Shown: piece by piece, positions 11,421 through 22,900 of the stretch
How positions within the stretch are numbered: position 1 is the first letter of the stretch
Layout of the letters: the number at the start of each line of letters is the position of its first letter
From: Macadamia tetraphylla
Taxonomy: Eukaryota > Streptophyta > Magnoliopsida > Proteales > Proteaceae
Assembly: GCA_022985045.1 (NCBI GenBank)
Contig: CM040970.1
Coordinates: 16,538,204 to 16,602,203 of the forward strand
DNA: 64,000 nt
Reading direction: 5' to 3'
Notes under the pieces: model-generated
Told to the model about the DNA's origin: nothing
Seen by the model: only the letters and a program-made list of their open reading frames with translations
The model's database searches: none
Made by a program: the position numbers and the translations under genes

Positions 11421-12640
11421 CACGTGTATTGCACGTGTGGCCATATGTTGAGGGTGAGAGGATTTGATAGAGAGATAAGAGTTTGAGATAGAAAAGGAAA
11501 TTGGGGAGGGAAAAATTGTGAAGAGAGAGAGAGTAATAAAGGTGCCCAGCTCAAAATAAATAATATAATAAATTTTATCCTCAATTCATCTATCAATAAT
11601 GCATTTTTTTTTCTCTTTTTTCCCCATTTTTGGTTAAAGCAAAATTACTTTCTTGGATCACAAATAAGTCAAATATGTGAATGTGTATACATGGATATCA
11701 AAACTGTCATCGTGACTTTGGAGTGCATTCTAATTTAGTATGCATTGTTTGTTTGATGCAATGTTCTTGAAAAAGGTCTATAGGGCATTATGAATGGCAC
11801 AATAATGCTTCGAGATGAAAACCAAATACAGGAAAATGATTTTTTTCATCATTCTTTAAAATACAAATTAAAACCAAATTAAACCATTTGTTTTGTAATT
11901 TTTATTTAGTATAAAGTATATAGAATAATTTATAAAATTGAAAGCAGAAGAAAAATTACTACAATAAAACACAAATAGGTCGTTAGGCTACTTTACAAGA
12001 AAACCTTGAGCAACATCTCCGTACATTCTTCTCCTTAAATTGCCATTGAAACAAGAAAGATAGCTAATTAAGATGAGCACAAATCTCAAAATACCTACCT
12101 TTTGCAAAATATTTTTGAAATTCTCATAGGGGTAGAAGTTTGAAACTTAATGTCAAACTATCTATATATGAGAAGATCATCTATGGAAAAGGGAAAGCAT
12201 TATTATCAAGCAAATTCATGAATCTATTGAGGAAGAAACACGAAGAAACACACTCACTACTCAAACTTCATTAAGATAAGAAAAATGAAAGGCATTTAGA
12301 GATATTCCTATAGTCAAGCCACCGTAGTACCAAGCTAATAAGAGAAAATAAAGTCTGTTGCAAGCAATAAAAGGGAATTAAGGTAACCATTGCAACCATA
12401 ATTCATTGTTGAAGAGAAACAATTGTAGCTATTGCAGCTCAAAAAAGAGTTCAAAATAGTTCTATTGTGATTTAAATCTTATTACCTTATTCACAACATA
12501 AGTACATTAAGTCAGATCCTAAACTCATTCTCATACATTAACTCTTGTAATTGGTAAAGTCCTTGGATATTACAACAACTAAGCAACTATTCAAGAAAGA
12601 GTTTTCTACCATAATTAACACTCAACTATATTATTAATAG
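10030..12640. other. Non-coding stretch, no gene recognised
   Basis: AT-rich. Includes an (AAG)n-like tract near 10,145, a 'gatcgaattggtatcggttc' type low-complexity block at 10,790-10,990, and a (TA)n microsatellite at 11,388-11,419. I see no coding or RNA gene signal. Confidence 0.35.
11388..11419. repeat. (TA)n microsatellite
   Basis: About sixteen TA units. Confidence 0.95.
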
Positions 12641-13290
12641 TTCAACTAGAAATTGCATGCTCAAGCCAATTATGAAACAAGAACGATTGTGATAATTATA
12701 GCATGAAAACAACACCTGGTTTAAAAAGACTTACTGTGTTTGGTTGTTAGAGTGTTGTTCTTAGCTGAAATTTCACGATCAGAACATACTCTTTTTGTTT
12801 CTGTGAGGAATTAACAACTTATCTGTATGAAACAATCTTCAATGATGGCTATATTAACATATACACTACTCCAATTTGTACTTTTCAACTCATATTTCCT
12901 ATAAAACAACAACAGAGGAAAAATTTCAGAGAACCTGAAAGAGAAGCAAATTAAGGATTTTCTTGTTCAACTAGAAATTACATGCTCAAGTCAATTATGA
13001 AACAAGAACGATTGTGATAATTATAGCGTGAAAACAACACCTGGTTTTAAAAGACTTACTGTGTTTGGTTGTTAGAGTGCTGTTCTCAGCTGAAATTTCA
13101 CGATCAGAACATCCTCTTTTTGTTTCTGTGAGGAATTAATAACTTATCTGTATGAGACAATCTTCAATGATGGCTATACTAACATGTACACTACTCCAAT
13201 TTGTATGCTTCAAGTCATATCTCCTATGAAAGAACAACAGAGGAAAATTCTCAGAGAAACTGAAAGAGAAGCAAACTAAGGATTTTCTTA
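12641..13290. repeat. Direct tandem duplication, period about 325 bp
   Basis: Unit 1 (12,641-12,965) and unit 2 (12,966-13,290) begin with the same 'ttcaactagaaatt' phrase. They share nearly all of their sequence, including 'gaacgattgtgataattata' and 'gaggaattaa.aacttatctg'. Both end with a 'gagaagcaaa.taaggatttt' phrase. There is no coding frame. Confidence 0.9.
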
Positions 13291-13499
13291 TGTTCACTGT
13301 TACCTATACTACTGGAGAGTGCCTTCATAAAATAGAAAAGTGGATAAAAATACTGTATATAATGAGATCATCATTATTTGGAGAACCATATAAAACCTAC
13401 TAAGAGCTCAACAAAATAGAGGAAATAGTTCTAAGAAACTGTGAGGGAAAGATTGTTCTGTACCATTATAAAACTCCATGTCCGCTTAGGATCATTGCA

Positions 13500-13635
13500 A
13501 CAAGCAATCAAGAGAGAATCTTTTCTTTAAATTAGGAAAGCAATCAAGAGAGAATCTAAAAAATAGGGATTTTTTTTTTTGTTGTAAATATAGATGATGA
13601 ACGAAATTAGTTTAGTTTCATTAAAAAAAAAATAC

Positions 13636-13674
<39 letters not shown>

Positions 13675-14790
13675 CAAACGAATTTAGGAAAATAATAGAG
13701 AAGAGAGAATCTAGAAAATATATATTTTCTTTAAATTAGGAAAGAAATTGAAAGAGAATCTAGAAAATAGGGATATTATTTTTTTTGTTGTAAATATAGA
13801 TTATGAATGAAATTAGTTTAGTTTTCATAAAAAATAAAAAAATAAAAATTAAAAATAGGAATCAATCGAAATTTAGGAAAACAATAGAGGAGAGAGAATC
13901 TAGAAAATATATGTTTTCCTTAAATTAAGAAAGCAATTGAGAGAGATTCTATAAAATAGGGTTTTTTTTTGTTTTAAATATAGATGATGACATTAGTTTA
14001 GTTTAAACTAAAAATAAAAAATAAAAAAATTAATTAAAGAATTTGGGAAAACAATAGAGGAGAGAAAACCTAGAAAATTTATGTTTTCTTTAAATTAGGA
14101 AAGCAATCAAGAGAGAATCTAGAAAATAGGGATTTTATTTTTTTGCTATAAATATAGATGACGAAATTAGTTTAGTTTCATTAAAAAAAAGAAAAAGAAT
14201 CAAACGTAATTTAAGAAAACTATAGAGGGTAGAGAATCTAGAAAATAGGGATTTTCTTTTTCTGTTGTAAATATAGATGATGAACGAAATTAGTTTATTT
14301 TCATAAAAAAAAAATCAAAAGAATTTAGGAAAACAATAGAGGAGAGAGAATCTATAAAATATATATTTTCTTTAAAATAGGAAAACAATCAAGAGAGAAT
14401 AAAATAGGGATTTTTTTTTAATTTTTAAATATAAATGATGAAATTAGTTTATTTTCATAAAAAAAAAAAGAATCAAAAGAATTTAGAAAAGCAATAGAGG
14501 AGAGAGAATCTAGAATATATATATATATATTTTAAAGTAGGAAAGCAATTAAGAGAGAATCTAGAAAATAGGGATTTTTTTTATTGTAAATATAGATGAC
14601 AAAATTATTTTAGTTTCATTAAAAAGTCAAACTAATTTAAGAAAACTACAGAGGAGAGAGAATCTATAAAAAATATATATTTTTTAAATTAAAAAATCAA
14701 TTACGAGAGAATCTAGAAAATAGAGATTTTTTTTTTGGTTGTAAATATAAATGATGAACAAAATTAGTTTAGTTTCATAAAAAATATATA
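13500..14790. repeat. Minisatellite of about eight degenerate units, 120-200 bp each
   Basis: A unit starting near 'atagggattttt' recurs at about 13,566, 13,767, 13,957, 14,127, 14,246, 14,405, 14,569 and 14,722. Each copy is followed by 'gttgtaaatatagatgatga', 'aaattagtttagtttcat', an A-rich run, 'aatttaggaaaacaatagag' and 'gagagaatctagaaaatat'. Units differ by poly-A/T and AAT length changes and by internal deletions. It ends in a (TA)n tract next to the Mutator-like element. Confidence 0.9.
13636..13674. repeat. (AAT)n microsatellite inside minisatellite unit 1
   Basis: About twelve AAT units replacing the A-run that other units have at this point. Confidence 0.9.
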
Positions 14791-14930
14791 TATATATATA
14801 TATATTTTATAGGCAAAAGTTTTTCTGGTCGGCAGAGCAGCTAACCTTATAGCTGGTCGGGCTAATCTCACCCCTTCAAAAGGGATCTCAAAATCACAGT
14901 CGTTCGTTGATTTGTACCTAATACTAATAC

Positions 14931-15505
14931 GACAGATATACCTCGAAACTCAATAAATCAAAATACAATCCCTTCTCTCACATCCCCCCAAGATCTCTCC
15001 TGCCTCCCACCACGAACCAACCCATCTCGTCTCTCTTGTTTCCGGTGATTGCAGCGTCTTCTCCGTCTTCGTTCGGCTTTTCTTCTTGGCGTGTCACCAT
15101 CGAAGCTATTGAGTTGACTCCACCTGATGTCCCCTTCCTTTTCTTCTCCGCTCCGTCACCGACAAGTCTCTCTCTTCTCTCTCGCAGGTGGAGAAGGGGG
15201 GAAAGGTAGGGAACGACAGATATACCTCGAAACTCAATAAATCAAAATATAGTCCCTTCTCTCACATCCCCCCAAGATCTCTCCTGCCTCCCACCACGAA
15301 CCAACCCATCTCGTCTCTCTTGTTTCCGGTGATTGCAGCGTCTTCTCCATCTCCGTTCGGCTCTTCTTCTTCGGCTTGTCACCATCTAAAGCTATTGAGT
15401 TGACTCCCTGCCCCGATGTCCCCTTCCTTTTCTTCTCCGTCTTCGTTCAGCCGCACAAGTCTCTCTCTTCTTTCTCGCAGGTGGAGAAGGGGGGAAAGGT
15501 AGGGA
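14931..15505. repeat. Tandem duplication inside the MULE, period 284 bp
   Basis: Unit 1 (14,931-15,214) and unit 2 (15,215-about 15,505) both start 'gacagatatacctcgaaact' and end 'ggtggagaaggggggaaagg'. Divergence is low, with a few substitutions and small indels. The unit is CT-rich on the plus strand, like a plant 5'UTR. Confidence 0.9.
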
Positions 15506-15689
15506 AACGCTAGGGTTTTGGCTTTGCACCATGGGCGCAAGCTAGAATCCATCCTTCATACTCATCTGCTTGTTTTAGATCATTTCCCTCCTTGTTCACG
15601 GGCTCAATTTAGGGTTTACATATGAGTTTTACTTTCTCCTTATCAAATTCTTGGTTCTTTTAGCTTGAATTTGGATTAGTTTGAGGAAA

Positions 15690-16035
15690 TGTCAACAGAG
15701 AGGAGGAAGGAGGGTAGCTTATTTGACGCGGTGGATGAACCTTCTCTCTCTTCGAATAAAGCTAAAGCAAATGGCAACCTAATGTACAACTCGGCCATTA
15801 ATAGATGGTTTTAGCTTTAGCTTCTTGAATGAGAATCCCATTGCCATCGGAGATCTCTCCCTTCTTTACCCACATTAGACCACCGTCTGTGCTCTTTCTT
15901 CCATCGACAAGCAACCGGCCCCTTCTAAACTTAGAACCTCCATAACGACTCCCACTCCCAGCTCTTAACCTCAGCGATCCTCCATGTTTCTCCTCCTCCT
16001 TTTGTTCATGATTATCAGCTACTGCAAGATCCCCA
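15690..16035. pseudogene. Unidentified captured exon-like sequence inside the MULE
   Basis: On the plus strand an ATG at 15,689 opens a short frame ('MSTERRKEGSLFDAVDEPSL' onward) that stops after about 41 codons. On the minus strand an open stretch of about 78 codons (about 16,032 to 15,798) reads 'LRLRAGSGSRYGGSKFRRGR', 'LLVDGRKSTDGGLMWVKKGE'. Codon-like composition contrasts with the flanks. I do not recognise the parent gene, and it is not clear which strand was coding. Confidence 0.35.
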
Positions 16036-16446
16036 AGTTGTCACAGATAAAAAACCGTCTATTCCTCTCTCAGACTTTTTAAGCAATGAATCTTTATAAT
16101 CAACAGGGAAAAAAATGAAGCTGCAAATAACAATTACCTGTCCAAGCAAAGGGAAGTTTGATGCTTGATCGTTCTTCGGCAAGATCGGTGGGTGGAGTGT
16201 TGCAGTTGCAAACTCCTCCTTCCCTCTTTCGTTTTTCTATCAAATACCAATACGTATCTTGTTTCATAAACTCTTCTACCAAAAACAAGGGTTTCTTAAA
16301 AGTATAAACACTGTATTCTTATAAATACCATTTATTCCAAATCAACACTTCAACATACTGAAATTTAGATCCAACGGTCCAAAAAGCACCCCTCAAAAGA
16401 TTCTCATATAGGGTGACCGACCAGAAAACCTCAACCCTATTTTATA

Positions 16447-16930
16447 AGAAGAAAAACATTAAAATTGGAAACTTGAGTGAAAAAAATTTGAAAGTTCATT
16501 TGTAGTGTATTTTTTTTTTTTTAGAAAACTGGCTATTGTGCTACTGCCACACGAATGTGTATCGCCAAAGCATAGCGGACCCATCGAAGTCATTTTCTAG
16601 AAAATGAAGGCCTGCAGAAACCGCCCGACTTTTGGGTCCCACAAAGTCTTATGGCATGTACAGCCTTTAAGCTATCTTCTTTTTCTATTATGCCCGTAAA
16701 CGCAGTGCAAAGCTTCACCCTGTAGTTTCACGAGGTCAGAAACCTCGACTCTCTCGAAGCTCAGTAGAAGCAGTCCACTCCTCAGTACTCACCGGGAAGA
16801 GGAATTCCGTTCGTCGCCGCACACTCTCTCAGTCTGACCGAAAACCCTAGTTCCTTTTCGATTCCTTATCCTCTCTCTGTTTTTCTCTAGATAATATACT
16901 TCGGAGGAGGAGCAGAAACGATTCAATCAA
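16447..16930 (+). promoter_or_regulatory. Promoter and 5'UTR region of the AMP1-like gene
   Basis: The 484 bp between the MULE and the start codon must hold the proximal promoter and leader. The CT-rich stretch at about 16,830-16,890 looks like a plant 5'UTR. I see no convincing TATA box, so no transcription start is proposed. Confidence 0.4.
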
Positions 16931-19900
16931 ATGTCTCTCAACAGTTACAAACCCAGCGCCATTTTCACAAGTATGCTTTCTTCTCGGTCATGGAGTATGG
17001 TTATAGCCGTCTTTCTGTGCATTCTAGGGCTCTACGCATTAAACCATCCACACTCAAAGATACCTATTAGAAAGGCCCTAAATGATCCACGGTTTGAACA
17101 GATTTTCCTCAATTCCTCTAGCAACTACACCCTCTCCTCCTACCTCCGCGACCTCACTTTCCATCCTCACGTCGCTGGCACCCAAGCATCTCTTCAAACG
17201 AAGCAGTACGTTGAAACCCATTTCAAGGACTTGGGTCTTCAGACCCACACAGCAGAGTTCGAAGTACTACTCTCATACCCTGTTCACGCCTCACTCTCAG
17301 TGCATTACAGGGAGGGCTTGTCGGACGATCTCCATTTGACGGAACCGGGTCAGGTGGGTCGCGTTGTGATGCCGTACCATGCGTACTCACCGTCCGGATC
17401 GGCCTTCGCGAAGGGTGTATTCGTGAACTACGGCAGGGATAAGGATTATGTTGCGGTGGCGGCGCTGGGAGTGAACGTTACCGGGTGCGTTGTGATTGCG
17501 AGGCGTGGGGATATGTCCAGGGGAAGAGTGGTGGAGAAGGCAGCGGAGAAAGGTGCGGTGGCAGTGCTATTGTATACCCAAGGGGACGTGTTTGGTGGGG
17601 TAGAGAGAGGGACTGTGATGGATGGGATAGGGGATCCTCTGACACCTAGTTGGGCGAGTGTTCATGGTGGCGAGAAGCTTGGGTTGGAGGAGAAAGAGGT
17701 GAAGGAGAGGTTTCCGAGGATTCCATCGATGCCCATCTCTGTAGAGAACGCCGAGACGATTCTGAGGTCGCTGGAGGGACCGTGGTTTCCCAATGAGTGG
17801 AGGAAGGATACCCTGCGATCCAAGGTCGGCCGGGTTGGTCCCGGTCCGACGTTGCTCAACTTCACTTACCAGGTTGGTATTTGTTTTCTTACTTCTCCAC
17901 TCCGCCCCACCACCTTCTTCTAATGAGTATGTTAGTGCAATTACATTTAGAAATGTTAAATTGCGCTATGTTCCCTTCGGTCACTCTGGCGCACGTTAGT
18001 AGCACCCGCCCTGGATGGCGGGGCCGTGTGAACGGATGTTGTGGCCATCTCCGTTGTACTGCAGAGGAACTTCTGCCGGGCTGGCCATGGGGTCAGCGTT
18101 GCAGGCTGATTTTCTTATCCCATTAAGTCTTGAATCTATTCGTCTAAAACTGTGAACCCGGATTCGGCCGCGTTGGCTTCAATGAAGCGGTGAGTCAATG
18201 CTTTGCATTTATTGGTAATTTCTCCGTTTTCTACATTTATTGGGAAGTCAATATTTTTCGTTGTTGAGTTGGGGCAAATTCTGTATGTTATAATGTATTT
18301 TAGATACATATGACCCGATTAGTGAAATAGTATCTCTCCAAAAATGCATTTTCCCCCTATCGATCCACAAAAAAATACTTTGTTGAAGCGTAAATAAAGT
18401 AAGCTTAAAAGGATGTAAGTGTCAAGCTTTTAGATTGGTTTACATTATTCAGAACTTGAAGTTGATTCAAGTATTAATAATTCAGAACTTTGAATAGAGT
18501 CATTTTGATTAAATTGAAAAATAATCATATTGGAAACTCTCCGTGTTGCATACCTGTCCAGAAAATTAGTAAGATTTTGTGTTAAACATTACTAGCATTT
18601 ATCAGAGGATGAATTTCTGAATAGACAATCCATAACTATTCTCTGTAGATGAGGATGCTTCAATGGCAACTCTCAATGAGCTGGACACCTTGTTGGTGGA
18701 CTGGCGATTTTGGGGTGACCCTCATCATGTCTCATACCATATTTGGAAGCTCTTAATGTCAAAATCTTGATGTCTCCTGTATCTGAGATATAGCTTTCAT
18801 TAAGATGCTGGGTTCTATCCTTTGATTTGATATGGCTTCTTCACTATCCTAGTCTTTTTCTTTTATTAATATTTTTGGTGCAACTGATATATGGCTAGTC
18901 TATTGACCATGCAATTGAATCGGACAGATTAGTTCTTATTCCTTCTCCCCCCCTTCCCTAAAATTAACATAAAAAAGGGTGTGGCAGATTGGTTTTCTGT
19001 ACCCATAATCTATGTGTGTAGGAATGGGGGAAAATATGGTCTTTGATATGTTCAGGTTACTTTGGTATGGTGATTGATAAGAACATCGTGGAAGCTATAA
19101 ACAAGGATTCGTCTGTTCGTCACCATATCTTTTATATAATGATCTGTCAATTATCCAGAGAGTCTATGTAATTTCTCAAAAATACCTGATCATTTCTCGA
19201 TTGATGTTGACAATCTCTTTTGAGGATGGTTTGAAAATTTCTCATTCCCATTTCTTCCCAGGGTGAGAAAGAGTTTATGCTCTGTTTCCCAATCATTGCC
19301 ATGGGCGAAGGAATGTCGTCAGGCGATCAGAGAGGTTCCGGTGGTTTGATGATTCCATCCATCTTACCGACGAGACGCTGGTGCTGCTGCCGCCGATGAC
19401 ATTCCTCTGCCTCTGGTTGTTGCTCTTTGTCTCCACTCTCCCCCCCCCCCCCCAAAAAAAAAAAAAAAAAAAAAGAAGAAATTACTCGTCTTTTTATAAT
19501 GCCAAAGGAAGGCATCATTTTTATCATAGTTATTAACGCGACCCAAGGTGGTGGAGGGGTGCCTAAGTGCTTCCACGATAAGGTGTTGCCTAGGCAACTA
19601 AGGTGCCTAATTGTTATCTTTTGTTTTCCCCCTTTTCTACCATTATTTAGTATGCTACAATGTATCTATATCATAAAAAATCAACATTAAGACATACCAA
19701 GTCATCAAAAATCAACATCAAGTCATAAAAAATCAACATTAAGCTATGCCATGTCATAAAAAATCAATGTATAACTAGAAGACAACATAACAGAATTGAA
19801 TAAGCAAGCTATTGAAATTTTGAAACAATCAAAACATACATTTGGTTTGTACTGTTCTTCGAAATGATCATTGTCCTAGTATACCTAGTCTCACATTTGG

Positions 19901-22900
19901 CTTATACTGTTCTTGGAAATTATGGTCTTATCTATAAGTAATTAAACTGCTCTTGATTTAGAGAAATGTTTTTATTCTCTAATAAGCTTGACTGGTTAAA
20001 TGATTTTATTTTTAGATTAGACTTTTTATGTATAGGTAGAGCACAAAACTAGGTTTCCAATTAATCCAAGATTGCTTAAATCTGATTTATATTGAAGGAG
20101 TTATGTTCCTGTCAAACTTTATTTGGTGTGCACGAATGCTGTTTAAAATCGCTTTGAATGGAAATAGATTTTTAGACATCAAAACAAAAGATTGTTTGCC
20201 TCTCTGTTGGTTTTTAATGATGTTCTATCATAATAAGATTTATGAAAATTTTAGATTTGAGAAAAACCATAGCATTTGAAAGTTGAAAATTGCCCCAAAA
20301 ACAAAAATTTGTACTGGGTGATACAGTATTGGTACATCGATTGGGTTTAAACTGGATCCCTACCTGGTCCATATTATGGGATTATTTAATTCCAATTGCC
20401 CAGCCTATATTCTGCCCAATGATATCTATCGGCCAGCCTTATTTGGGGGGAAGAATATAGTTATCGATATTGCTGATTTTGAGGGGGATTAATTCCAGGT
20501 TGATCAGCTTTATTTGGAGAAATATTTTCCAGATCTTATGGTCACCAAATTTGCTGATTTCAGGTCTGGGTTGCTCTTTTTTTGTCACCATTACTGAGTG
20601 CTGCCCATTTTGACCAAGGATTAGCTATCAAACTTGCCTATTTGGGAGGATATCAACCAACAGTTAAGGGAGGAGATGATTCCCAGATCTCATGGGCTCC
20701 ATGGCCAGCTGTATGGAGACAGGTTTGAAGGCCAGTTGCATGAAGACTTTCATCCTAAGCGATTGAGCTGCCAAGAGATAATTTAGGAATCCAGTTTTGT
20801 CTTTGCATGGGAGACTTCAGTATTCAGTTTTAGTTTTTATTTTTAGATTAGTATATAAATTCTAGACCCCCCGGACCTTGCACGTGCGGGAGTCTCGTGC
20901 TCCGGGTACGTCCTTTTTTATATATAAATTCTAGGATTCTTTATTATGGGATTGGATTCTATTTCTAAATAGGAAAAAGGGGACTTTCTTTCCATGCAAG
21001 AAAGAAGCCCCAATTGATGTAACCGATTGACATTATAAATAAATAACAAAGGCTGATATACAGCCAACAATTTGGAGTGGAAAAAAGAAGAGTTTGATTG
21101 AAACTACGAAGGCTGTGAGATGCAGTTGAGGGATGAGAGTCCCAAGGGTGAGATGCCCTAAGCTATGAGTGGGTGAGAGGTCTAGGAGAGAGTGAGAGAC
21201 TCAATCCAAATCTATCCTTTCTTCTTGTATTTTTCCATTTTTAATTCAATATCAATCTGTGTGTACTTGATCTACTGCAAATCTCAGTACATTCGATTGT
21301 GCATTCTCTGCTACTGGAATCATCCATCGATTGGTGATTCTTGACTGATAAATCTTCTGTGGAACAAGGATGCTGCCTAGGGTTAGATCTTGTGACTTAG
21401 GCACTTACCCTTACATCACGGGGGAGTTGACTTTTTATCCTTTTGGAATTTGAATTGTTAACTATTTTTATTGGATTCATTTGGGGGTGTTTGCTTATTT
21501 ATGAATAACATTTTAACTAAATCAATGCCTAGTCCAAACTGCTTGGACGCCAAGGCAATGCCTTGACAACTATGATCTTCATCTTCCAAAACCCATTTCT
21601 CTCTGCATCTCTCTCTCTCTCTCGTCCCCAGCAAAGCACAAGATTTACTATGAACTCAGAGATGAGAAAGAAGGAGAAACACAATGCCACAAGAAATTTC
21701 TTCTCTGATTATCAAAGGGGAAAAAAAAAAGGGTAAGAGGCTCAAGAACTTAGAAGCCACAACAGTAGATACGCAGCCTAAGCAGAACCAAGGAGAAAGA
21801 AAACAAATATAAACTTGCACCATTGATCTGTCGACAAATTCTTTTCAAGGAAATGGCTGGAATCCATATTAGAAGATTTATGAATTTGACACCTGAAGGC
21901 AAGAATTCGGGAAACAGCCTCTCAGCAAAGCAGGGGTAAGGCTGCATACAGTATGGCCCTCTCCAAACCCCACAGTGGCAGGAGCCTCGGGCACTGGGTA
22001 CAGCCTTTTTTTAACACTATAAGTCAAGAATGCTATGGTTTAAAAGATCTTTATTCAATCTCCTCATCCTTGCTTGCGGCCGCAACAGAACCATTGGTTG
22101 TGGCTGATCGGATCCATTAAGCTACTGAGCATTTGTTACTTGTTGTCCTCTCTGCTTCGCCTAATTTCAGCTTTGAATCTTCCATCTGCTTCGATCTTTG
22201 ATGACCTGCAGAAGCTTCGGGTTTTATAGTTCTCACTTCTCACACTGCTGTATTGCCTTCTTTAGAAACATCTTGTTCTCTATCCCTTCCCCTGCTCCTG
22301 TATTGCCTTCTGCTGGAAGGTCCTGCTCTTCCTGTTTATATCATCTGCCTTTTCTCCCTTCCTGTGGAAAAGCCCAAATTATTTGTGATTTTGTGGGCAA
22401 CAAGATCAATGCTGTGATTTACCTCTTGAACGCATCTGTTCTTTGATCACATAGAACTGAAGCTATAACATTAATTGAGAATGGGGTGTTCCGAGACTTC
22501 CTGCTCATATAACCATCACAAAATTGCAACTGCCAGATTTCATCAACGATCCAAACAGTGAGCCAGACCATTAATGAATCAAATCATGGAATAATAGTTG
22601 CAAAGTTAAGGCGTTGTGGTGGCTCCTTGGTTGCCATGGGACCAACAGAGCTTTTTGGGAATTATCCCAAACTTCTAAGTCCAATTACAAAACGATCCCT
22701 GTTATGTAAAAGGCAGTGGTTACAAAATCTGTTGTAACCACCTCGGTTTGAAACATATTTTCCCATAAAACAATATGGGAAGTATTTTAAGAATTCATCC
22801 ATAAAAGAATTATATCTACAAACCCTAAAGTTCAACATTTGTATGTTCTAAACCCACAAAAGACAATTCAGACTCTTTATCACTCCCAGTAGGGAGGGTA

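Larger units (their letters stand above)
14812..16437. mobile_element. Mutator-like element, 1626 bp, with 9-bp TSD (candidate Pack-MULE)
   Basis: The ends form inverted repeats, 'ggcaaaagtttttctggtcgg' at the left and 'gggttgaggttttctggtcgg' at the right read inward (16 of 21 match, the inner 12 exactly). Both flanks carry TATTTTATA (14,803-14,811 and 16,438-16,446), the 9-bp duplication expected of MULEs. The left flank is AT-rich, so a chance match is a little more likely than usual. The interior is much more GC- and pyrimidine-rich than the surroundings and looks like 5'UTR and exon sequence of a host gene. There is no transposase. The element ends 493 bp before the AMP1-like start codon. 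Confidence 0.75.
19525..21574. mobile_element. hAT-type element, about 2.05 kb, in AMP1 intron 1
   Basis: The left end 'catagttattaacgc' and the right end read inward 'catagttgtcaaggc' form an imperfect inverted repeat. The flanks ATTTTTAT (19,517-19,524) and ATCTTCAT (21,575-21,582) are 8-bp duplications matching at 6 of 8. The subterminal 'aaggtgcc'/'ggcaatgcc' motifs resemble the element at 53,949. No transposase frame is seen; part of its length is a nested LTR fragment (20,300-21,418). Confidence 0.65.

Noticed and set aside
17793..18126. Plus-strand open frames overlapping the AMP1 exon 1 end (68 and 109 codons)
   Set aside because: They read across the exon 1 donor in other frames. 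The AMP1 frame and splice site explain the coding signal.
18645..18770. Exon-like segment in intron 1 reading 'LNELDTLLVDWRFWGDPHHV'
   Set aside because: It follows an AG but has no recognised homologue, is short and stops soon. AMP1 homology needs no residues between exons 1 and 2.
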